Source: Acetoanaerobium pronyense (GTDB lineage: Bacteria; Bacillota; Clostridia; Peptostreptococcales; Filifactoraceae). Taken from it: 64,000 nucleotides of DNA. Of the stretch, positions 27,585 to 36,211 are shown in pieces. The notes beneath the pieces are model-generated. The model was given only the letters and a program-made list of their open reading frames with translations. It was not told where the DNA came from and did no database searches. Position 1 is the first letter of the stretch. Every line of letters starts with the position of its first letter. Location: assembly GCF_017874355.1 (NCBI RefSeq), contig NZ_JAGGLI010000004.1, positions 62,001 through 126,000 of the forward strand, read 5' to 3'. The position numbers were made by a program, and so were the translations under genes.

Positions 27585-28055
27585 ATGCTCACCCATATTA
27601 AAGAAAATGTTGGTGCTGTGATGGTTGATGTTGGAGAGAAAAAAGAGACCACAAGAGAGGCAATTGCTGAGGCAGAAATATTCGTAGGAAAAGAGATAAT
27701 AAAAGCAATAAAAGAGTATAAGGTTAAAAAAGGGGATGTAATCGCTGTAGCCCAGGTTGCTGGTATAATGGCTAGCAAAAAGACATGGGATTTGATTCCG
27801 ATGTGCCACAACATAAATCTTAGCGGATGCGAAATAGATTTTGAAACAAAAGATGAATCCATAAAGATTTACTCTATAGTAAGATGTCAAGGAAAAACTG
27901 GAGTAGAGATGGAAGCCCTTACTTCTGTATCGATAGCAGCACTTACAATATATGACATGGTAAAATCCATATCTAAAGATATGGAAATAAAATATATTAG
28001 GCTCAATGAAAAAAAGGGTGGAAAAAGCGGTCACTATCAAAGAGGGGAGTTATAA
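27585..28055 (+). CDS. moaC: Cyclic pyranopterin monophosphate synthase
   Basis: MoaC turns the MoaA product into cyclic pyranopterin monophosphate. The 156-residue protein has MVDVGEK, AGIMASKKTWDLIPMCHN near residues 59-75, and GVEMEALTSVSIAALTIYDM near residues 106-125, the conserved active-site strand and helix. ATG 27585 follows GGAGGATGATAC, three bases after the moaA stop. moaD and moaE are not in this window and must be encoded elsewhere. Confidence 0.96.
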   Translation: MLTHIKENVGAVMVDVGEKKETTREAIAEAEIFVGKEIIKAIKEYKVKKGDVIAVAQVAGIMASKKTWDLIPMCHNINLSGCEIDFETKDESIKIYSIVRCQGKTGVEMEALTSVSIAALTIYDMVKSISKDMEIKYIRLNEKKGGKSGHYQRGEL

Positions 28056-28056
28056 T

Positions 28057-28488
28057 ATGGCTAAAGTAATTGCAATAAACATAAGTGAAAAAAAAGGAAC
28101 TATCAAAAAGCCAGTTTCAAAAGGACTCTTTATAGAAAATCATGGGCTTGAGGGAGATGCTCATGCCGGTCCAGGACACAGGCAGATTAGTCTTTTAGGA
28201 CAAGAAAGCATAGAGAAAATGAAATCAAAGGGACTTGAAGGCTTATGCACAGGAAAATTTGCTGAAAACCTCACCACTGAAGGTATAATACTATATGAGA
28301 TTCCTGTAGGTACAAAAATAGAAATAGGAGAAACAATACAAGAAGTCACTCAAATTGGAAAAGAATGTCATGGAGGATGTGAAATAAAAAGATTAACTGG
28401 GGAATGTGTAATGCCCAAAGAAGGAATTTTCACCAAAGTATTAAAAACTGGAATAATAAGACCAGGTGATGAAATTAAGATTATTTAA
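28057..28488 (+). CDS. MOSC domain protein
   Basis: The 143-residue protein is a stand-alone MOSC (MoCo sulfurase C-terminal) domain: HGLEGDAHAGPGHRQISLL near residues 30-48, GKFAENLTTEGI near residues 66-77 and CHGGCEIK with its conserved Cys near residue 106. Such proteins are thought to bind or sulfurate molybdenum/tungsten cofactor. ATG 28057 follows AGAGGGGAG and is two bases after the moaC stop. It is the last gene of the operon, before a terminator. Confidence 0.92.
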   Translation: MAKVIAINISEKKGTIKKPVSKGLFIENHGLEGDAHAGPGHRQISLLGQESIEKMKSKGLEGLCTGKFAENLTTEGIILYEIPVGTKIEIGETIQEVTQIGKECHGGCEIKRLTGECVMPKEGIFTKVLKTGIIRPGDEIKII

Positions 28489-28496
28489 ATGTCATT

Positions 28497-28538
28497 AAAA
28501 TAATGATGTCAAAATAAAAAAGGCATCATTATTTTTTT
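28497..28538 (+). terminator. Terminator of the cofactor operon
   Basis: AATAATGATG pairs with CATCATTATT and is followed by TTTTTT, ten bases after the MOSC gene stop. Confidence 0.8.
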
Positions 28539-28606
28539 ATGAACTTAAAATGAATTACACTAAAACTTATTATTGTCAAGCATTCATTTAATTCCTTCTT
28601 TTTCTA

Positions 28607-28615
28607 TGATATAAT
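28607..28615 (+). promoter_or_regulatory. Extended -10 promoter of murB
   Basis: TG-A-TATAAT lies about 35 bases upstream of the murB start, behind the previous terminator. The -35 region is not clear. Confidence 0.4.
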
Positions 28616-28648
28616 AACAAGGTTAATGAAATTTTGGGAGGAATAGTA

Positions 28649-29557
28649 ATGAATAATATATACGATGGATTACTGGAAATACTTGATGAAAAAGATATAA
28701 GAAAAGATGAGATTATGAGATGCCATACATCTTTTAAAATAGGTGGTACAGCAGATTTTGTAGTAACTCCAAGAACAGAAAAAGATATAAAAAAAATAGT
28801 TGTGTTTGCCAAAGAAATGAATATACCTTTATTTATAATGGGAAATGGAAGCAATCTTCTAGTAAGAGATAAGGGAATTAGAGGAATCGTAATGAAAATA
28901 TCAGATAATTTCTCTGAGTTTTCTATAGAAGGAAATCTAGTAACAGCACAAAGTGGAATACTTATGTCTACTATATCAAAGCATATACTAAAAGCTTCAT
29001 TAAAAGGGTTTGAGTTTGGCTCAGGAATTCCAGGAACTATTGGAGGAGCTGTAACTATGAATGCTGGGGCGTATGATGGAGAAATAAAAGATGTAATCAC
29101 TTCAGTTAGGGTTATGGATCTTGATGGAAACATCTTTGACTTCACCAATGAAGAGATGAATTTTGGATATAGAAAAAGTCTAGTTACAGAAAAAAAACTT
29201 ATAGTTATATCAGTTACCATGAATCTACCAAAGGGTAATTATAGTGAAATCAAAGCAAAGATAGATGACTTTACTGAAAGAAGAACTACTAAGCAACCCC
29301 TAAAAGCTCTAAGTGCAGGCTCAACCTTTAAAAGACCAGAAGGAAACTTTGCAGGAAAGCTGATTCAAGAGGCAGGTCTCAAGGGTATAATAATGAAAGA
29401 AGCTGCAGTATCAGACCTTCACAGCGGTTTCGTAATAAACCTTGGGAAAGCAAGCTGCGAAAACATACTTGAATTAATTGAATTTATTAAGGCTACAGTT
29501 TATTCAAAGTTTCAAGTAATGCTTGAAGAAGAGGTGAAAATAGTAGGAGAGGAATAA
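28649..29557 (+). CDS. murB: UDP-N-acetylenolpyruvoylglucosamine reductase
   Basis: MurB reduces enolpyruvyl-UDP-GlcNAc to UDP-MurNAc in peptidoglycan synthesis. The 302-residue FAD enzyme has HTSFKIGGTADFVV near residue 26, MGNGSNLLVRD near residue 65, GFEFGSGIPGTIGGAVTMNAGAY split across residues 119-141, the catalytic GYRKS near residue 173, and AGSTFKRPEG (type II MurB Ser) near residue 227. ATG 28649 follows GGGAGG. It opens the conserved Firmicute row leading to whiA. Confidence 0.95.
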   Translation: MNNIYDGLLEILDEKDIRKDEIMRCHTSFKIGGTADFVVTPRTEKDIKKIVVFAKEMNIPLFIMGNGSNLLVRDKGIRGIVMKISDNFSEFSIEGNLVTAQSGILMSTISKHILKASLKGFEFGSGIPGTIGGAVTMNAGAYDGEIKDVITSVRVMDLDGNIFDFTNEEMNFGYRKSLVTEKKLIVISVTMNLPKGNYSEIKAKIDDFTERRTTKQPLKALSAGSTFKRPEGNFAGKLIQEAGLKGIIMKEAAVSDLHSGFVINLGKASCENILELIEFIKATVYSKFQVMLEEEVKIVGEE

Positions 29558-29558
29558 C

Positions 29559-30278
29559 ATGAAAATATTTGCAGATTATCATACTCATACAATATATAGC
29601 GATGGAAAAGGAACAATAGAAGAAAATGTAAAGGCTGCAATAGCAAAGAATCTAGAAATCATAGGAATATCTGATCATGGATACAAACATATGGGTTTTG
29701 GAGTAAAACACCATTTGTTTGAAAAAATGAGATATGAAGTTGATTTGCTTTCTGAAAAATATCCTCAGATTAAGATTATGCTGGGTGTAGAATGTAATAT
29801 TTTAGATGATAGAGGAAATATAGATATAGATGACAAAATCTTGAAATATTTTGATTATCTTATGGCGGGCTATCACTTTGGCTCGGCTCCCACCAAATGG
29901 GTAAGAGGTATAAGAAATCACTTTAATAACTATGTTAGAACCTTCAATAAATTTGAAAAAGACTACAATACAAGGGCACTTGTTAACGCCATGAAAAACA
30001 ACGATATATTCATATTGACGCACCCAGGAGATAAGGGTGAAGTGGATATTATGGAGGTAGCAGAAGCTTCCATAGAAACAAATACCTTGCTTGAGATTAA
30101 TGCTCACCATAAAAATTTAACAATTGACCAGCTTCTAAAAATCAAGACTCTGGATGTCAAGTATGTACTTGGTTCAGACTCCCATACTCCTGAAAATGTA
30201 GGAAATTTTGATTTGGCAATCCAAAGAGCATTAGAGGCAGAAATCGACTTTTCGAGGATATACAATGCAAGGAGATGA
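29559..30278 (+). CDS. PHP-domain phosphoesterase (YcdX-like)
   Basis: The 239-residue protein has the four PHP metal motifs: DYHTHTIYSDG near residue 5, SDHGY near residue 38, HPGDKGE near residue 150 and GSDSHTPENVG near residue 205. Members hydrolyse phosphate esters, with substrate unknown for this group. It begins two bases after the murB stop behind AGGAGAGG. In Clostridia it is regularly found between murB and rapZ, which implies a shared transcript more than a shared pathway. Confidence 0.9.
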   Translation: MKIFADYHTHTIYSDGKGTIEENVKAAIAKNLEIIGISDHGYKHMGFGVKHHLFEKMRYEVDLLSEKYPQIKIMLGVECNILDDRGNIDIDDKILKYFDYLMAGYHFGSAPTKWVRGIRNHFNNYVRTFNKFEKDYNTRALVNAMKNNDIFILTHPGDKGEVDIMEVAEASIETNTLLEINAHHKNLTIDQLLKIKTLDVKYVLGSDSHTPENVGNFDLAIQRALEAEIDFSRIYNARR

Positions 30279-30284
30279 TAAATC

Positions 30285-31142
30285 TTGAAAATAGTAATAG
30301 TTACAGGCTTATCAGGTTCGGGAAAAAGTGAGGCTATGAAAGTGATGGAAGATATGGATTTTTATTGTGTAGACAATCTTCCACCAGCACTTATTCCAAA
30401 ATTTGTAGAGGTATGCTCTCAGTCCCAAGGAATGATAGAAAAAGTAGCTTTAGGGATAGATATAAGGGGCTACCAGTTTTTCAAGGATCTTGATATCAGT
30501 TTGAAATACATGGAAAAGCAGGAATACAAGTTTGATATACTATTTCTTGAAGCAGATAGTAATGTTCTTGTAAGAAGATATAAGATGACAAGAAGAAAAC
30601 ATCCACTATCTTCTGAGGACAATATACTTCCAGGTATCGAAAAAGAAAAAGATATGCTAAAACTTTTAAGAAAAGAAGCAAACCATATAATAGACACGAC
30701 AAATATGAGCCCAAGGGAGCTAAAAGATGAGGTTATCAATCTATACAACGAAGGCAATGGAAAAAGCAATCTAATAATTTCAGTGATGTCCTTTGGATTC
30801 AAGCATGGGATTCCCTTAGATGCTGATCTTGTTTTTGATGTGAGATTTATGCCAAACCCATATTATATACCTGAGCTTAAAGAAAAAACCGGAGACAATC
30901 TAGAAGTCAGGGACTATGTCATGAACTCCAATGAAAGTCAAGAATTTAAAGAAAAATTAGAAGATATGATTGATTTTTTAGTGCCTAATTATATCAAAGA
31001 AGGAAAAAACCATATAGTTATAGCTATAGGGTGTACAGGGGGAAGGCATAGATCAGTTACTATTACTAATCTTCTCTATGAATATCTGAAATCTAAAGGC
31101 TATAGAGTATTAAAAAAACATAGAGATTATACTCTAAAATAA
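30285..31142 (+). CDS. rapZ: RNase adapter / nucleotide-binding protein RapZ
   Basis: The 285-residue protein starts with TTG behind AAGGAGATGATAAATC. Walker A is GLSGSGKS (residues 8-15), and [10 protein letters not shown] near residue 247 is the family C-terminal signature. RapZ in enterobacteria guides RNase E-like decay of GlmZ and senses glucosamine 6-phosphate; in Firmicutes (YvcJ) the role is less clear. Length and motifs are complete. Six bases separate it from the PHP gene. Confidence 0.94.
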   Translation: MKIVIVTGLSGSGKSEAMKVMEDMDFYCVDNLPPALIPKFVEVCSQSQGMIEKVALGIDIRGYQFFKDLDISLKYMEKQEYKFDILFLEADSNVLVRRYKMTRRKHPLSSEDNILPGIEKEKDMLKLLRKEANHIIDTTNMSPRELKDEVINLYNEGNGKSNLIISVMSFGFKHGIPLDADLVFDVRFMPNPYYIPELKEKTGDNLEVRDYVMNSNESQEFKEKLEDMIDFLVPNYIKEGKNHIVIAIGCTGGRHRSVTITNLLYEYLKSKGYRVLKKHRDYTLK

Positions 31143-31196
31143 AAATCATAAAAAAGTTTTTTAGGTGAAAAATAAGTAGATAAATGGGTGGTTATA

Positions 31197-32198
31197 GTGA
31201 AAGTTAATATATCAATAATAGGGGGAGGAAACGGGCAATCAAATCTCCTTAGGGGACTTAAAAAATATGATGTAGATCTCACTGCTATTGTCACGATGGC
31301 AGATGATGGTGGTGGCTCTGGAGTACTGAGAACTGAAACTGGCATGCTTCCTCCTGGAGACATAAGAAACTGCATAGTTGCTCTTTCTGAAGCAGAGCCA
31401 GCTATGGAAGTACTTATGCAACATAGATTTAAAGAAGGCAGGTTAAAAGACCAAAGTTTTGGAAATCTGTTTCTTGCGGCTTTAAATGAGATTCACGGAG
31501 ATTTTGAAATAGCCATCTCAAAGATTTGTGAGATTCTAGCTGTAAAGGGAAGAGTTTTGCCAGTAACTTTAGATGATGTTCGTCTTGAAGCTCTTCTTGA
31601 AAATGGAGATAAAGCAGAAGGCGAATGCAATATTTCCAAAATATGTATAGAAAAAAATACTAAAATAAAGGAAATTAATCTTATTCCTAAAAATGTAAAG
31701 CCTTTTAAAGAAGTACTTGAGCAACTTGAAAAATCTCAAATAATAATCATGGGACCAGGGAGTCTTTATACAAGCATAATCCCAAATATATTGACTCAGG
31801 GGATTGCAAAATGCATTTCTGAGACTTCATCTCCTAAGGTTTATGTAGCGAATATAATGTCTGAACATGGAGAAACAGATGGAATGAATATAGTTGACCA
31901 TGTAAAGGCTATATATAAACATTCTGCTCAAGATATTTTAAATTATGTAATAGTAAATAAAGAAAAAATTCCAGGTTCTATTTTAAAAAGATATAAAGAA
32001 CAGGGACAATATCCATTATATATTGATAAGGCTCAAAAAAATGAGCTAAATGCAATGGGAATCAAGGTGATTGAGTCTGACCTAGTAAAAATAAAAAATG
32101 GATATATTATTCATGATAGTGATAAAATAGCTGCTACGATATTTAATATAGAGGATATATTTACTACTAAAATATATAAAATTTCTAAAAATAAATAA
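31197..32198 (+). CDS. yvcK: Gluconeogenesis factor / YvcK family protein
   Basis: YvcK proteins resemble the CofD nucleotide-dependent transferase fold and are needed for wall integrity on gluconeogenic carbon sources. Motifs are GGGNGQSNLLRGL near residue 9, MADDGGGSGVLR near residue 34, PPGDIRNC and MGPGSLYTS near residue 181. I chose GTG 31197, which follows GGGTGG at a good distance; GTG 31188 is possible. The protein has 333 residues, as expected. Confidence 0.93.
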   Translation: MKVNISIIGGGNGQSNLLRGLKKYDVDLTAIVTMADDGGGSGVLRTETGMLPPGDIRNCIVALSEAEPAMEVLMQHRFKEGRLKDQSFGNLFLAALNEIHGDFEIAISKICEILAVKGRVLPVTLDDVRLEALLENGDKAEGECNISKICIEKNTKIKEINLIPKNVKPFKEVLEQLEKSQIIIMGPGSLYTSIIPNILTQGIAKCISETSSPKVYVANIMSEHGETDGMNIVDHVKAIYKHSAQDILNYVIVNKEKIPGSILKRYKEQGQYPLYIDKAQKNELNAMGIKVIESDLVKIKNGYIIHDSDKIAATIFNIEDIFTTKIYKISKNK

Positions 32199-32322
32199 AA
32201 ACTTGTAAAAACTAAAGGGTTTTATTTTTATTTATAGAATGATATAGTATTAAACAAAAATTAAGGAGCTCAATATAGTTTTTTAGTTAGTTCCTACAAT
32301 TTCATAAGGAGTGAGGGGCAGC

Positions 32323-32739
32323 ATGAGAGAAGAAATCAGTTCCGGTGGAGTAGTCGTTTTTGGAAACGCCATCCTTCTCCTCAAAAAATATAATGGCGAC
32401 TGGGTATTACCAAAAGGGAAAGTTGAAAAAGGTGAAATGAAAGACGAAGCAGCCCTAAGAGAAGTAATGGAAGAGAGTGGAATTAAAGCTGAGATTATAA
32501 GATATCTTGGTGAAATCCATTATACTTACAAGGAAAACTGGGATGACAATAGAAGAGTCCACAAAACAGTTTTTTGGTATCTTATGAGCTCAAGGACTAT
32601 GGAAACGGTGCCTCAAAGAGAAGAAGGCTTTATAGAAGCCAAATTCATTCATATAGATAGGGTACTTGATATAGCGAAATACGATGATGAGAAGGAAATA
32701 ATAAAGGTAGCATTACAAGAAGTAAAAAAGAAACTGTAG
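32323..32739 (+). CDS. NUDIX hydrolase
   Basis: The 138-residue protein has a complete Nudix box (GKVEKGEMKDEAALREVMEE then SG) near residues 34-56, so it can hydrolyse a nucleoside-diphosphate-linked substrate. The N-terminus EEISSGGVVVF is typical of the small AP4A/MutT-like group. ATG 32323 follows GAGGGG; GTG 32311 is an alternative. It lies between yvcK and whiA, as in several Clostridia, and probably shares their transcript. Confidence 0.88.
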   Translation: MREEISSGGVVVFGNAILLLKKYNGDWVLPKGKVEKGEMKDEAALREVMEESGIKAEIIRYLGEIHYTYKENWDDNRRVHKTVFWYLMSSRTMETVPQREEGFIEAKFIHIDRVLDIAKYDDEKEIIKVALQEVKKKL

Positions 32740-32759
32740 ATAATAAAAAGGTGATTAAA

Positions 32760-33716
32760 TTGTCATTTTCTATGGAAGTTAAAAATGAATTGTCGAGAAT
32801 AATAGCTGATGAAGAGCACGTGAAAATTGCTGAGCTGGCGGCACTTGTAAGGATGAGCGGAAGCCTTAAGCTTATGGGCTTTAACAAGCTCTCCTTTAAA
32901 GTGGTTACGGAAAATCCTGCCATAGCAAGAAAAGTTTTCAGCCTATTAAAAAGCTGTTTTGGAATTCACGTGGATATTGAAGTAAGAAAAAACAAAAATT
33001 TAAAAAAGAATAATACTTATTCTCTTCTTGTACCTTACGAACAAGGGGCTAACGATATTCTCGAAAAAGTCGGAATTATTGAAAAACAAGGAGAAAACGT
33101 ATATATAAGGAGTGATATACCAGATCTTATAGTAAAGGATGAAGACAGCAAAAGAGCTTATATAAGAGGGGCTTTTTTAGGTGGAGGGTCTGTATCCGAT
33201 CCCGAAAAAACTTATCATGTAGAGCTTGTAACCCTTGACGAAGAGCTGAGCGTATATCTTATGAATCTATTAAATACTTATGATTTTAATGCTAAAATCA
33301 TTCCTAGAAAAAATACATATGTTATATACCTAAAAGAGAGCAATCACATATCAGATTTTTTTAATATAATGGGAGCTCATAATGCACTCTTTCAGCTCGA
33401 AGATATAAAAATAAAAAAGCAAATGAGAAATGATGTAAATAGGATAGTCAATTGCGAAACTGCAAATCTGACTAAAACTGTAAACGCTGCAATGAGACAA
33501 GTGGAAAGTATTAAATATATAATGCAAACAGTAGGCCTTGAATATCTGCCTGATAATTTAAGGGAAATTGCGGAGCTTAGAATAGAGTATGATGATTTAA
33601 GTCTCAAAGAGTTAGGAGAAATGCTGGAATCACCTCTTGGTAAATCAGGAGTTAATCATAGACTAAAAAAAATAGAAGAAATAGCTGATAAGCTTAGAGA
33701 AGGGAGAAGAGATTAA
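32760..33716 (+). CDS. whiA: Sporulation/cell-division regulator WhiA
   Basis: WhiA joins a LAGLIDADG-like N-terminal fold to a C-terminal HTH. In Bacillus it affects division and nucleoid segregation; in Streptomyces it controls sporulation. The N-terminus SFSMEVKNELSR, the central RGAFLGGGSVSDPEKTYH near residues 136-153 and the C-terminal HTH (SLKELGEMLESPLGKSGV near residue 281) are all present. TTG 32760 is seven bases after AAAAGGTG and gives the family N-terminus; GTG 32751 is too close to that site. It overlaps ptsH. Confidence 0.94.
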   Translation: MSFSMEVKNELSRIIADEEHVKIAELAALVRMSGSLKLMGFNKLSFKVVTENPAIARKVFSLLKSCFGIHVDIEVRKNKNLKKNNTYSLLVPYEQGANDILEKVGIIEKQGENVYIRSDIPDLIVKDEDSKRAYIRGAFLGGGSVSDPEKTYHVELVTLDEELSVYLMNLLNTYDFNAKIIPRKNTYVIYLKESNHISDFFNIMGAHNALFQLEDIKIKKQMRNDVNRIVNCETANLTKTVNAAMRQVESIKYIMQTVGLEYLPDNLREIAELRIEYDDLSLKELGEMLESPLGKSGVNHRLKKIEEIADKLREGRRD

Positions 33717-33982
33717 TGATAAAAAAAGAAGTAGTAATCAAAAATAAAATAGGTCTTCATGCAAGACCAGCAGCACTTTTTGTTCAAACTGCAAATAAAT
33801 TTATATCTGAAATAATGGTAAAAAAAGGTAATAGCACAATAAATGCGAAGTCAATTATGGGTATTATGGCTCTAGGTGTTTCTCATGGAGAAACAATAGA
33901 AATAATAGTGGATGGGCCAGATGAGGAAAACGCTATCCAAGAACTCGAGTATTTGGTTGACAATAAATTATTAGATAAGTAA
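33716..33982 (+). CDS. ptsH: HPr family phosphocarrier
   Basis: The 88-residue protein has the PTS phosphorylation site His15 in GLHARPA and the regulatory Ser46 in AKSIMGI, so it could act both in sugar transport and in CcpA-type catabolite control. In Bacillus the gene after whiA is crh, whose product lacks the His; here the His is present. Its ATG overlaps the whiA TAA (TAATG), so translation is coupled. Confidence 0.93.
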   Translation: MIKKEVVIKNKIGLHARPAALFVQTANKFISEIMVKKGNSTINAKSIMGIMALGVSHGETIEIIVDGPDEENAIQELEYLVDNKLLDK

Positions 33983-34021
33983 AAAGTGCTGTACGCCATA
34001 GAAATACAACATTAAATATTA

Positions 34022-34050
34022 TTGACACAAATACAGAAAAAAAATATAAT
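34022..34050 (+). promoter_or_regulatory. Sigma-A promoter of the AbgT transporter gene
   Basis: TTGACA (34022-34027) and TATAAT (34045-34050) are separated by 17 bases, an ideal match, 80 bases upstream of the start codon. Confidence 0.8.
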
Positions 34051-34129
34051 GGTAATACTGATGTATAAAGTACGTAAAATATATTATTTATTTTTTACAT
34101 CAAATTAAATAAAGAAGGAGTGTGTATTT

Positions 34130-35701
34130 ATGGCGACTAAGGATCAAAAAGCCAAAGGAGGAGTTTTCCAAAAATTTCTTGATTTTGTAGAAGTAGCAGG
34201 AAATAAACTACCTCATCCAGTAACTCTATTTTTTATCCTAGCAATTGCAGTTATACTTATTTCATACATATGTGAAATGCTAGGCGTGTCAGTTACTTAT
34301 GAAGTAACTCAAAAGGCAGAGGATGGAACAATCGCTACAGTTGAGCAAACTGTTGCAGCTGTAAGCTTACTTTCTGCTGACGGAATAAGGTATATATTCT
34401 CTACAATGGTAACCAACTTTACAGGATTTGCACCACTTGGTACAGTTCTTGTAGCAATGCTAGGAGTTGGAGTTGCAGAAGGAACAGGACTTATAGACGC
34501 TGCTCTTAAGAAAGCAGTATTAAGTACACCAAGAAAACTTATCACAGTTATGGTTGTATTTTTAGGAATCATGTCAAACATAGCATCAGATGCTGGATAC
34601 GTTGTACTAGTACCACTTGGTGCTGTAATCTTCTTAAGTTTTGGAAGACATCCACTAGCAGGACTTGCTGCGGCGTTTGCAGGGGTATCTGGAGGATTCA
34701 GTGCAAACCTATTAATCGGTACACTAGATCCATTACTTGGAGGTATTTCTACAGAGGCTGCAAATATCATGGCTCCAGGATACACTGTACAACCTACAGC
34801 TAACTGGTACTTCATGATTGCATCTACATTTATAATTGCAGCACTTGGAACTATAGTTACAGAAAGAATTGTAGAGCCAAGACTTGGAGAATACAAAGGT
34901 AAGCAAGTTGATACAAACATCAAAGATATCACACCTGCTGAAAAAAAAGGTCTTACAGCAGCACTTGTATCTATGCTTGTATTTATAGGAATTATGCTTG
35001 CTCTTTTAGTTCCAGAAGGCGCTATACTTAGAAACCCAGAAACAGGAGAAATCCTAAGAGGATCTGCATTTATGGCTGGACTTGTTCCAATCATAGCTAT
35101 GTTCTTTTTAATTCCTGGAGTATTCTACGGAATATTTGCAAAGACTGTAAAGAATGATAAAGACGTTGCTAGATTTATGGGTAAAGCAATGAGCTCAATG
35201 GGTGGATACCTAGTGCTTGCTTTTGCTGCTTCTCAGTTTATAGCATACTTCACTTATTCAAAGCTTGGAACTATACTTGCAGTAACTGGAGCGGACTTCC
35301 TAGAGGCTATAGGCCTAAGCGGAGTACCTCTTATGGTTGGTTTCATCATTGTAGCAGCTTTTATCAACCTATTTATGGGATCAGCTTCTGCAAAATGGGC
35401 AATCATGGCTCCAATATTCATACCTATGTTTATGAGACTGGGTTACTCTCCAGAGCTTACTCAGCTTGCATACAGAATAGGGGATTCAACTACAAACATC
35501 ATATCACCTCTTATGAGTTACTTCGCAGTAATAGTTGCATTTGCAGAGCAGTATGATGAGGAAACTGGTATAGGAACATTAATATCTATGATGCTTCCAT
35601 ACTCGCTTTTATTCCTTGCTGGTTGGACAGTTCTTATGATAATCTGGTTCGTAGCTGGACTTCCAATAGGACCTGATGCACCAATATATTTCTCACTTTA
35701 A
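34130..35701 (+). CDS. AbgT family transporter
   Basis: The 523-residue membrane protein has about twelve hydrophobic segments and the AbgT family motifs: KLPHPVTLFF near residue 24, SNIASDAGYVVLVPLGA near residues 146-162, GGFSANLLIGTLDPLL near residues 187-202 and GSASAKWAIMAPIFIPMF near residues 417-434. E. coli AbgT imports p-aminobenzoyl-glutamate; other members export sulfonamides. The actual substrate here is not known. It has its own strong promoter and terminator, so it is monocistronic. AAGGAGTGTG precedes the ATG. Codon choice looks optimised, which suggests high expression. Confidence 0.92.
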   Translation: MATKDQKAKGGVFQKFLDFVEVAGNKLPHPVTLFFILAIAVILISYICEMLGVSVTYEVTQKAEDGTIATVEQTVAAVSLLSADGIRYIFSTMVTNFTGFAPLGTVLVAMLGVGVAEGTGLIDAALKKAVLSTPRKLITVMVVFLGIMSNIASDAGYVVLVPLGAVIFLSFGRHPLAGLAAAFAGVSGGFSANLLIGTLDPLLGGISTEAANIMAPGYTVQPTANWYFMIASTFIIAALGTIVTERIVEPRLGEYKGKQVDTNIKDITPAEKKGLTAALVSMLVFIGIMLALLVPEGAILRNPETGEILRGSAFMAGLVPIIAMFFLIPGVFYGIFAKTVKNDKDVARFMGKAMSSMGGYLVLAFAASQFIAYFTYSKLGTILAVTGADFLEAIGLSGVPLMVGFIIVAAFINLFMGSASAKWAIMAPIFIPMFMRLGYSPELTQLAYRIGDSTTNIISPLMSYFAVIVAFAEQYDEETGIGTLISMMLPYSLLFLAGWTVLMIIWFVAGLPIGPDAPIYFSL

Positions 35702-35726
35702 TTTTTAGAGTGTAAATAAAAGACTT

Positions 35727-35773
35727 TAAAACCGTGATTTAGAGATATCTCTATTTCACGGTTTTTCTTTTTT
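35727..35773 (+). terminator. Terminator of the AbgT gene
   Basis: AAACCGTGA pairs with TCACGGTTT, with an inner TAGAGA/TCTCTA stem, followed by TTCTTTTTT. Confidence 0.85.
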
Positions 35774-35794
35774 AAAAATATTTTAAAAATACTG

Positions 35795-35824
35795 TTGACA
35801 TAGGCAAAGCTCATGCTATATAAT
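35795..35824 (+). promoter_or_regulatory. Sigma-A promoter of the metNIQ leader
   Basis: TTGACA (35795-35800) and TATAAT (35819-35824) are separated by 18 bases, 30 bases upstream of the first SAM aptamer. Confidence 0.75.
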
Positions 35825-35854
35825 CCTTAATATAAATCAACCGAATAATTATAC

Positions 35855-35965
35855 TCTTATCAAGAGCGGCGGAGGGACTGGCCCTGTGAAGCCCGGCAAC
35901 CGGTTATATTTTTTAAATATAGCTATGGTGCCAATTCCATGGATGAAATATATCCAAAGATGAGA
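35855..35965 (+). ncRNA. SAM-I riboswitch, first copy
   Basis: The S-box core is plain: AGAGCGGCGGAGGGACTGGC, CCTGTGAAGCCCGGCAACC, GGTGCCAATTCC and the closing GATGAGA that pairs with TCTTATC. SAM binding should favour the terminator immediately downstream. Confidence 0.96.
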
Positions 35966-35986
35966 AGCGAACCTGATTTTTAATGT

Positions 35987-36015
35987 GCGCCTCTTCCTTT
36001 GGAAGAGGCTTTTTT
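35987..36015 (+). terminator. Terminator of the first SAM-I riboswitch
   Basis: GCCTCTTCC-TTT-GGAAGAGGC is followed by TTTTTT, 22 bases after the first aptamer. Confidence 0.9.
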
Positions 36016-36028
36016 AATTGAATATGAT

Positions 36029-36130
36029 GCTCATATCCAGAGAGGTGGAGGGAACGGCCCTATGAAACCCAGCAACCAGCCATTAAGGCATTGGTGCTAA
36101 TTCCGTCAGTAAATAACTGGAAGATGTGAG
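36029..36130 (+). ncRNA. SAM-I riboswitch, second copy
   Basis: A second complete S-box begins 14 bases after the first terminator: AGAGGTGGAGGGAACGGC, CCTATGAAACCCAGCAACC, GGTGCTAATTCC and a P1 stem CTCATATC/GATGTGAG. It has its own terminator. Confidence 0.96.
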
Positions 36131-36139
36131 AAAGAGATT

Positions 36140-36176
36140 AATCTCCTTTCACGTCTTTTGGAAAGGAGATTTTTTG
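36140..36176 (+). terminator. Terminator of the second SAM-I riboswitch
   Basis: AATCTCCTTTC pairs with GAAAGGAGATT, followed by TTTTG. The left part (AGAGATTAATCTCC) offers a competing pairing with the aptamer 3' strand. Confidence 0.9.
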
Positions 36177-36211
36177 TTTTAAAAATAAATTCATATGAAA
36201 GGATGTCAAAA

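Noticed and set aside
27437-28040. Long minus-strand open frames opposite moaA and moaC
   Set aside because: moaA and moaC are unmistakable on the plus strand; the opposite frames are hydrophobic shadows without ribosome-binding sites.
34309-35094. Long minus-strand open frame inside the AbgT gene
   Set aside because: It mirrors the biased codon use of the transporter gene and has no independent signals.
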